DNA of 64,000 bases from Chloranthus sessilifolius (taxonomy: Eukaryota > Streptophyta > Magnoliopsida > Chloranthales > Chloranthaceae): positions 143,547,317 to 143,611,316 of the forward strand of contig CM037584.1 in the NCBI GenBank assembly GCA_021018995.1, in the 5' to 3' direction. The notes beneath the pieces are model-generated. The model had not been told where the DNA came from, did no database searches, and saw nothing but the letters and a program-made list of their open reading frames with translations. Position numbers and translations under genes: made by a program. This document shows, piece after piece, positions 59,220 through 64,000 of this stretch. Each line of letters opens with the position of its first letter. Position 1 is the first letter of the stretch.

Positions 59220-60762
59220 ATGCTAGGGAGGAGATCTCTCAGCCCTACTTTAGAGCCTTTTAACCCTAAGTTAGAAAGGGGAATGAGACTTAGAAGAGAC
59301 AGGCACACCACAGGAGAGCCCCCAAGTGAACCTGTGACAGCAAATATGGGTGAAGAACAACCCAGAACTCTCAAAGAGTTGAATGCTCCGGATGACTATA
59401 ACTCCCCTTTTAGCATTCAATTCCCTGATGTTAAGGGGAATTATGAAATAAAAACTTCAATCATCCAGATGCTATCCTCTTTCCATGGGCTTAGCAAGGA
59501 GGACCCTTACAAGCATATTGACCAGTGCTTGGCCTTGTGCACCACTTTTAATATCACTGGTTTGGGGCCTGAGGCTACTAGGCTCAGACTCTTTCCCTTC
59601 TCTCTGAAGGATAGGGCCAGTACCTGGTTGACCACTCTTTCCAACAATAGCATTGCTTCATGGAAAGACCTGCAGACCAAGTTCCTGACCAAGTTCTTCC
59701 CTGAGACCAAAACTAGCCAGTTGAGGAAAGAGATTCTTGCTTTTGCTCAATCCCCAACTGAGGATTTTAACCAGGCCTGGGATAGGTTTAAAGAAATGCT
59801 CAAACAATGCCCCCACCACAAGCTCCCAGAGTGGCAGCTTATACAAAGCTTCTATAATGGGATTGATGAGAAAAATAGAGATATGGTCGATGCCTCTTGT
59901 GGTGAATCCTACATGCACAAGACTGCCGAGGAGGCATGGGAATTGTTTGAGGTGATTAGTGAGAATGCTTTTCAAAAGCCATCCCTGGAAAGAACTAGTC
60001 AGGAATCTGAGTCAAAGGTGGGGCCTGCTGCTGGATCAAGAGGAAAAGTTTATGAGGTGTCTGGGAACAATGACCTGCAGTTGCAGATGGCAAACCTCTC
60101 TATGAAGTTTGACAAATTACTGACTGTGATGCAACCCAGAAGGGCTGCTCATGTGGTAGAGGCATGTCTGATATGCCAGTCCCCACAGCACACAGTGGAG
60201 GAATGTCCATCTGCAGGACAATTTCCTGAATTGGTTTTGGAACATGCTGCTGCTGCTCAATCTTATGGCCAACAATAATCTGGGGGCTACAACAGACAAC
60301 CATATGGGTACCAGCACCAAAATGCTGGTTACCAATGGAGAGACCACCCAAATTTGAGGTGGAGGCAAGACAACTACATACAGCCCCAGCAGATCTTGGC
60401 CTTACCACAAAGGCCACAACAGCAATTCAATCAAGGGAATGCCCCTAGGTCTAACTTCCAGCACCATCAGCAGCCCCACCAGCAACAAAATCAATTGGTC
60501 GTACCCCCATCTCAACCTAGAAATACTTCTTTCGAGGACCAGGTCTTGACCTCACTGCAAAACCTGGGTTCCTTGGCTTAGACTATGAATTCTCATGGTC
60601 AGAGCATCAAGCAGATGGAAGAGCAGATTGGCCAACTAGCGAATACCTTAGCCAAAAGAGAAGAGGGAAGGTTGCCCAGTCAACCAGTGGTTAATCCCAG
60701 GGGCCAATTTTTGATTGGTGAAGGATCCTCAAACCCTGAAGGGGATCTTTCATTGAATTGAT
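59220..60762 (+). pseudogene. gag: At5 gag, near-intact with two stops
   Basis: The ATG at 59220 (MLGRRSLSPTLEPFNPKLER) opens a frame of 353 codons to a TAA at 60276, in QSYGQQ-stop-SGGY, where a Gln codon fits. The same frame continues through a TAG at 60579 to a TGA at 60760, about 513 codons in all. The retrotransposon gag core lies at about 59400-59960 (MLSSFHGLSKEDPYKHI, RLRLFPFSLKDRASTW, FLTKFFPETKTSQLRKEI). A complete zinc knuckle, CLICQSPQHTVEECP (C-x2-C-x4-H-x4-C), is at about 60165-60210. A Gln-rich tail and QMEEQIGQLANTLAKRE close it. An alternative start is 59346 (MGEEQP). Even with the stops the first part could make capsid. Confidence 0.88.
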
Positions 60763-61065
60763 GCTAAGAACTGTGCACTTTGTATGTTATGTATTTTACT
60801 GTTTATAGGAATTTGTAGTGATCTTGTTGGAGTCTGAGTTTAGTGTTTTATGCCTACTTTTATTCATGTTCCCTTTATTTGACAATTTCAAGTGATTGAA
60901 TGATGATGGTATTATTTTAATATTTTTCATGATGTGTGTTAATGCTTTGAGAGTATGGGAATTTTTGAATGTTTTATAATGCTTATGGGTGTCCCTGGAA
61001 GAGAGCCTGTGAGAGAATCCACCCACAAAATAAAGGTCTGGGTGCATTCTGACTCTGTTAAGCCA
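60763..61065 (+). other. At5 spacer between gag and the extra-ORF promoter region
   Basis: Non-coding AT-rich DNA; pol would normally stand here but no trace of it is readable. I do not find the GGGAGGCAACCC phrase seen in At3. Confidence 0.55.
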
Positions 61066-61263
61066 TCACGAGGTTCTGAAAATTTGGTTTGGTCTCCTCT
61101 TGCGCAATTCATAAAGAATTACTTTGCTTTACCGTCGCGAGTTTCAGATATAGTTGTGTGGGCTTCCTCGCACAGTTTAAATGAGCATCCAATCTCGCGA
61201 CCCATTCAGCCTATCCAGCGAGCAGATATTTTTGAAGCGTGCCGAGCCTCGCGATATTTAAAA
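61066..61263 (+). promoter_or_regulatory. CTCGCGA cluster and TATA-like box upstream of the At5 extra ORF
   Basis: About seven sites related to the LTR motif occur here: CATCACGAGGTTC, TTGCGCAATTC, GTCGCGAGTTTC, CCTCGCACAGTTT, CTCGCGACCC, CCAGCGAGC and CCTCGCGATATT. The last runs straight into TATTTAAAA at 61255-61263. The extra ORF begins at 61555, after a leader with CGAAACCCTAGCTCCC. An internal promoter sharing LTR sites is inferred. Confidence 0.6.
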
Positions 61264-61554
61264 TCCAACCCCGCGCTGCTTTTCTTTACTGCTTTCTCTT
61301 TCCTCTCCTGCCAGCGAAACCCTAGCTCCCACTCCTCTCAATCTCTCTCCTCCAGCATCCTGTCTACAGTTCATCACTCACTTTGAAATTCTGGATTTTT
61401 GTTCTTAAAGCTTCCATCAACAGTTGCCCCTTGCTAGGAGCTCCTGCAGTCTACCGTGCATCAAATTGAACAGAACCCTAACTTTTAGAGTAAGACTCAG
61501 CTCTTGATTTTTTCTTTCAAAATTTCAACTGTACACTCACCAAGGAGAATCTTA

Positions 61555-63950
61555 ATGGCTCCTAAAAGTGCCCCTATGAAGAGAGCCAGGGACTAGGCCA
61601 CCATGGAGCCTGCCCCTAAGAAAGCCAAGTCCTCTACGGCACAACAAAAAGGGAAGAAGGTGGTTCCTGAGGTGGCTGAACAAACACCTGACTACTCTAC
61701 ACCCTCTGAGCTCCTCATTTCCATTCCTTTAGAGCCTGAAGCCATTTTTGATATATCTTTCTTTGAATCTGAGCCATTGTCAGCACCTACCATTAAGTTC
61801 TTGCACAAGGCTGGTTTGTTCCCCTTGATGCAAATGATTCCTGCACTAGCCTATCCTAGGTTAGTGCAACTCTTTTACCAGCACCTTAGGGTCAGACCAG
61901 ACATACATGGGAAGCCAGGCCTCCTTGTGCTAGTTGACAATTTTGAGATGCCACTCAACCCAGCGTTGATTGCTGAAGTCATGGGCATCCCTACCATTTT
62001 TTATCCCAACTGTGGTTATGGTTCCCCTGTGAGTGCCTCCATTGATATAATTGCACAGGCCATTACTAGAGGTTTGAAGGCCACAGGGGACTCCATCAGA
62101 AGAAGAGATTTTGATCCTAAATTATACTATTCATTGATCAAGTGCTGAGGAAGAATATCTATTGCTTCGTCCATCAGCAAGAGAGGAGGACACTAATTGC
62201 TGATGCTCTCTATTCCTTCTCTCTGGGCCATGGATTTAATGCTGCATGGTTGATCTTTGAGGCCATGAAGAATATGATGGTGAAGCTCAGGCTGCAAAAG
62301 AAGATCCACACTCTCCCCTATGGCAGACTCATCACCAAATTACTTCTGAGGGGAGGATACAAGATACCGATGGGGAGTTATCTGTCAACCACTCCCACCA
62401 CTTTTGCCAAAAGACAATGGGGGATCAACAGAAGTCTGATGGATCCACAGAAGAAGAAGAAGGCTGAAGCTCAGGTTGTTTCTGAGCAAGGAGAGGGAAC
62501 TGTTGTGGCAAAGGCCACCCCTGCCCCCACAAAGAAGGTTAAAGCCCCTACTGCAAAGAAGGTGGTGCAAGCTTCTGTCACCTCTGCTTCTGCAGCAATA
62601 CCTCCATCCACCACACTTACCCCTCCATCAGTTTCTTTGCCTCTTCCATCTCTCCATTTCCCTCTCTTATCTCCCTTTTCAATTCCACCACCCCCTGTGA
62701 TTCGTTCTTGGGTGGAAAGTGTTGCACCCCATGATAGCACTCCCCCTTCACCCACCTTACCTCAATACACAGCCCCAGTATCTCCAACCTCATCTGAACG
62801 AACCCCTGACAGCCCTCCCTTGATAACCTATCTTAAAAGGAAAACCTCTCACACAACCCCTGCCTTATCTTTTCCTACTTCCACCTCCCCTGTCATTCCC
62901 ACAGACACACCACATATTGACCAACCCTTAGTCCAACCCCTCCCAACTACATCTCCACTCCAAGATCTTGACTTTAACCTAGCCACCACTTTAGGGTATC
63001 AGGCCTTCATGACTACCTTGCTTGATACCTTGCCAACCCATGACATCCCTCTCCCAGATTCTCCACTCCTTTCCCCACATCATTCACCAGACCTTTCATC
63101 TTCTCCCCCTATAACTTTCCATCATGCTCCCACTTCCCCTTTCCAACCTGTTCTCTCCTCTTCTCATACTCCACCCCACCCAACCTCAGATACCTTTACC
63201 CATATCCTTTCCCTCATACATGACATCCAGACCCAACTCTCCAACACAACCCATACCCAAGACCAAATGCAAACTGACATCACCAACATAAAATCCACCC
63301 TTCAAACATTGACAAACCCACCCATCTCTACACAACCTCCTACCACCCCCCTCATCCAACCCCTTCCACCTCTAACTCCACAGCCCACCCAATTGACTTA
63401 ACTACACTCTTCACCCTCCAAGACACCATACCCCACCACTCCTTCCCCACTCTACCTATCATTCCCCCACTAATATTACCTCCACCACAATTTACCAACA
63501 CTTCTACCCAAACAGACCCCATTCCTTTCCCATTCAACCCCACATATTTGTAACCCCACCACTTCCATTTCGACCCTTCACCATTCCATTTTTCCCTTAC
63601 CCAGAACCATCCACCTCCACTGACCATCCTTCATTTACTTTTCCACCCATGCCTTCCATTCCACCCTTATCCTACCCCCTCCTCAATTCACTGACCATTC
63701 AACACAGACTGCCCCAGCCACTTCCACCCCTCCTCTCGACTTCATCACTACAGCCCCCACTTTCCCCCCCAAGGATCAATCACCTTCTACTTCTTCCACT
63801 CTATTTCTACCAATCTTACCCAGACACTCCTATTACACCCCTCCCTACTTCACCCTCCTCCATGCCATGAGGGACAATGCCTATATCAAGCGAGATGTTC
63901 TCAATGGCATGGCCAACTTCGTCAAGCAATCGAGTACCCCTTGCTGCAGA
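61555..63950 (+). pseudogene. At5 extra ORF, putative plant transposon protein-like, best preserved copy
   Basis: The ATG at 61555 (MAPKSAPMKRARD) is followed by one TAG at 61594, then an open frame to 62148 with a Lys-rich nuclear-signal-like start (EPAPKKAKSSTAQQKGKK) and the domain: FESEPLSAPTIKFLHKAGLF, RLVQLFYQHLRV, LIAEVMGIP. A one-base shift at about 62141 leads to 62142-63401: IYCFVHQQERRTLIADAL, LYSFSLGHGFNAAWLIFEA, HTLPYGRLITKLLLRGGY, followed by a long Ser/Thr/Pro-rich tail with a short amphipathic helix near 63200-63310. A TAA at 63399 and frame changes precede a possible end near 63945. No catalytic motif is apparent; a DNA-binding or structural role is conceivable but unproven. 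Confidence 0.75.
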
Positions 63951-64000
63951 AAATGAGTGACTTGAAGCTTGCTCACCGCGAGAAGCTGTGAGAAAGCAAG

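Larger units (their letters stand above)
56367..64000 (+). mobile_element. At5: Athila-like gag plus extra-ORF element without pol, right end outside the window
   Basis: The element has a 2489-bp 5' LTR with TGTT and AACA ends, an Asp-tRNA type primer site one base off the common form, a nearly intact gag, no protease, RT, RNase H or integrase, then a motif cluster and a long extra ORF. It interrupts Tat4 gag. Its reading frames carry only a few lesions, so it is the youngest element here. With no pol it would need enzymes from an autonomous Athila relative. Confidence 0.85.

Overview
This window is repeat-dominated nuclear DNA from an angiosperm, probably a species with a large genome. I recognise no single-copy host gene, rRNA, tRNA gene or CRISPR. 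The sequence is a stack of Ty3/gypsy LTR retrotransposons of three lineages (Tekay chromovirus, Athila, Tat), most of them decayed by premature stops. The stops are mainly C-to-T changes at Gln, Arg and Trp codons, as expected from cytosine methylation. Element names used here are local labels: Gy1, Gy2, At3, Tat4, At5.

Layout. 1-10859: Gy1 (+), Tekay type, with its 5' LTR cut by the window edge. 10860-12207: anonymous DNA with a low-complexity minus-strand ORF. 12208-12744 and 26044-32095: an older LTR-like sequence full of minisatellites, split by Gy2. 12745-26038: Gy2 (+), a complete Tekay element with both LTRs and a perfect 5-bp target-site duplication (TGGTA). About 32440-33855: a minus-strand Tat gag remnant. 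34492-40920: At3 (+), an Athila-like element with gag and an extra ORF but no pol. 40921-56366: Tat4 (-), with G-patch protease, RT, two RNase H domains and integrase on the minus strand. It also carries two plus-strand (antisense) genes: a seven-exon MAIN-like plant mobile domain gene and a DUF7745-like gene. 56367-64000: At5 (+), a younger Athila-like gag plus extra-ORF element without pol, inserted in Tat4 gag and running off the window. The right side is thus nested: At5 in Tat4, and Tat4 apparently in the 3' part of At3.

The strongest signal is a shared design. Every element carries an extra gene outside gag-pol. In Gy1, Gy2, At3 and At5 these extra genes look homologous by eye (a putative plant transposon protein type family) although the elements belong to two different clades. 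In Tat4 they are antisense PMD and DUF7745 genes. In all five families the DNA just upstream of the extra gene holds a cluster of a short CpG-containing palindrome specific to that family, and the same palindrome is clustered in that family's LTR. The palindromes are TTCGATCGATCGAA (Gy1), CTTGCCGCGGCAAG (Gy2), TTTCGACCGGTCGAAA (At3), a 23-bp palindrome repeated every 48 bp (Tat4) and CCTCGCGAGG (At5). TATA-like sequences lie beside most of the internal clusters. My inference is that each extra gene has its own promoter matched to the LTR, and that its product might act on the shared motif, perhaps as a sequence-specific regulator or anti-silencing factor.

The two Tekay elements also share a phase-1 intron-like interruption between gag and protease whose removal restores the reading frame. 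Gy2 has a second intron-like insert in integrase. All calls come from reading the sequence; boundaries marked approximate need alignment.
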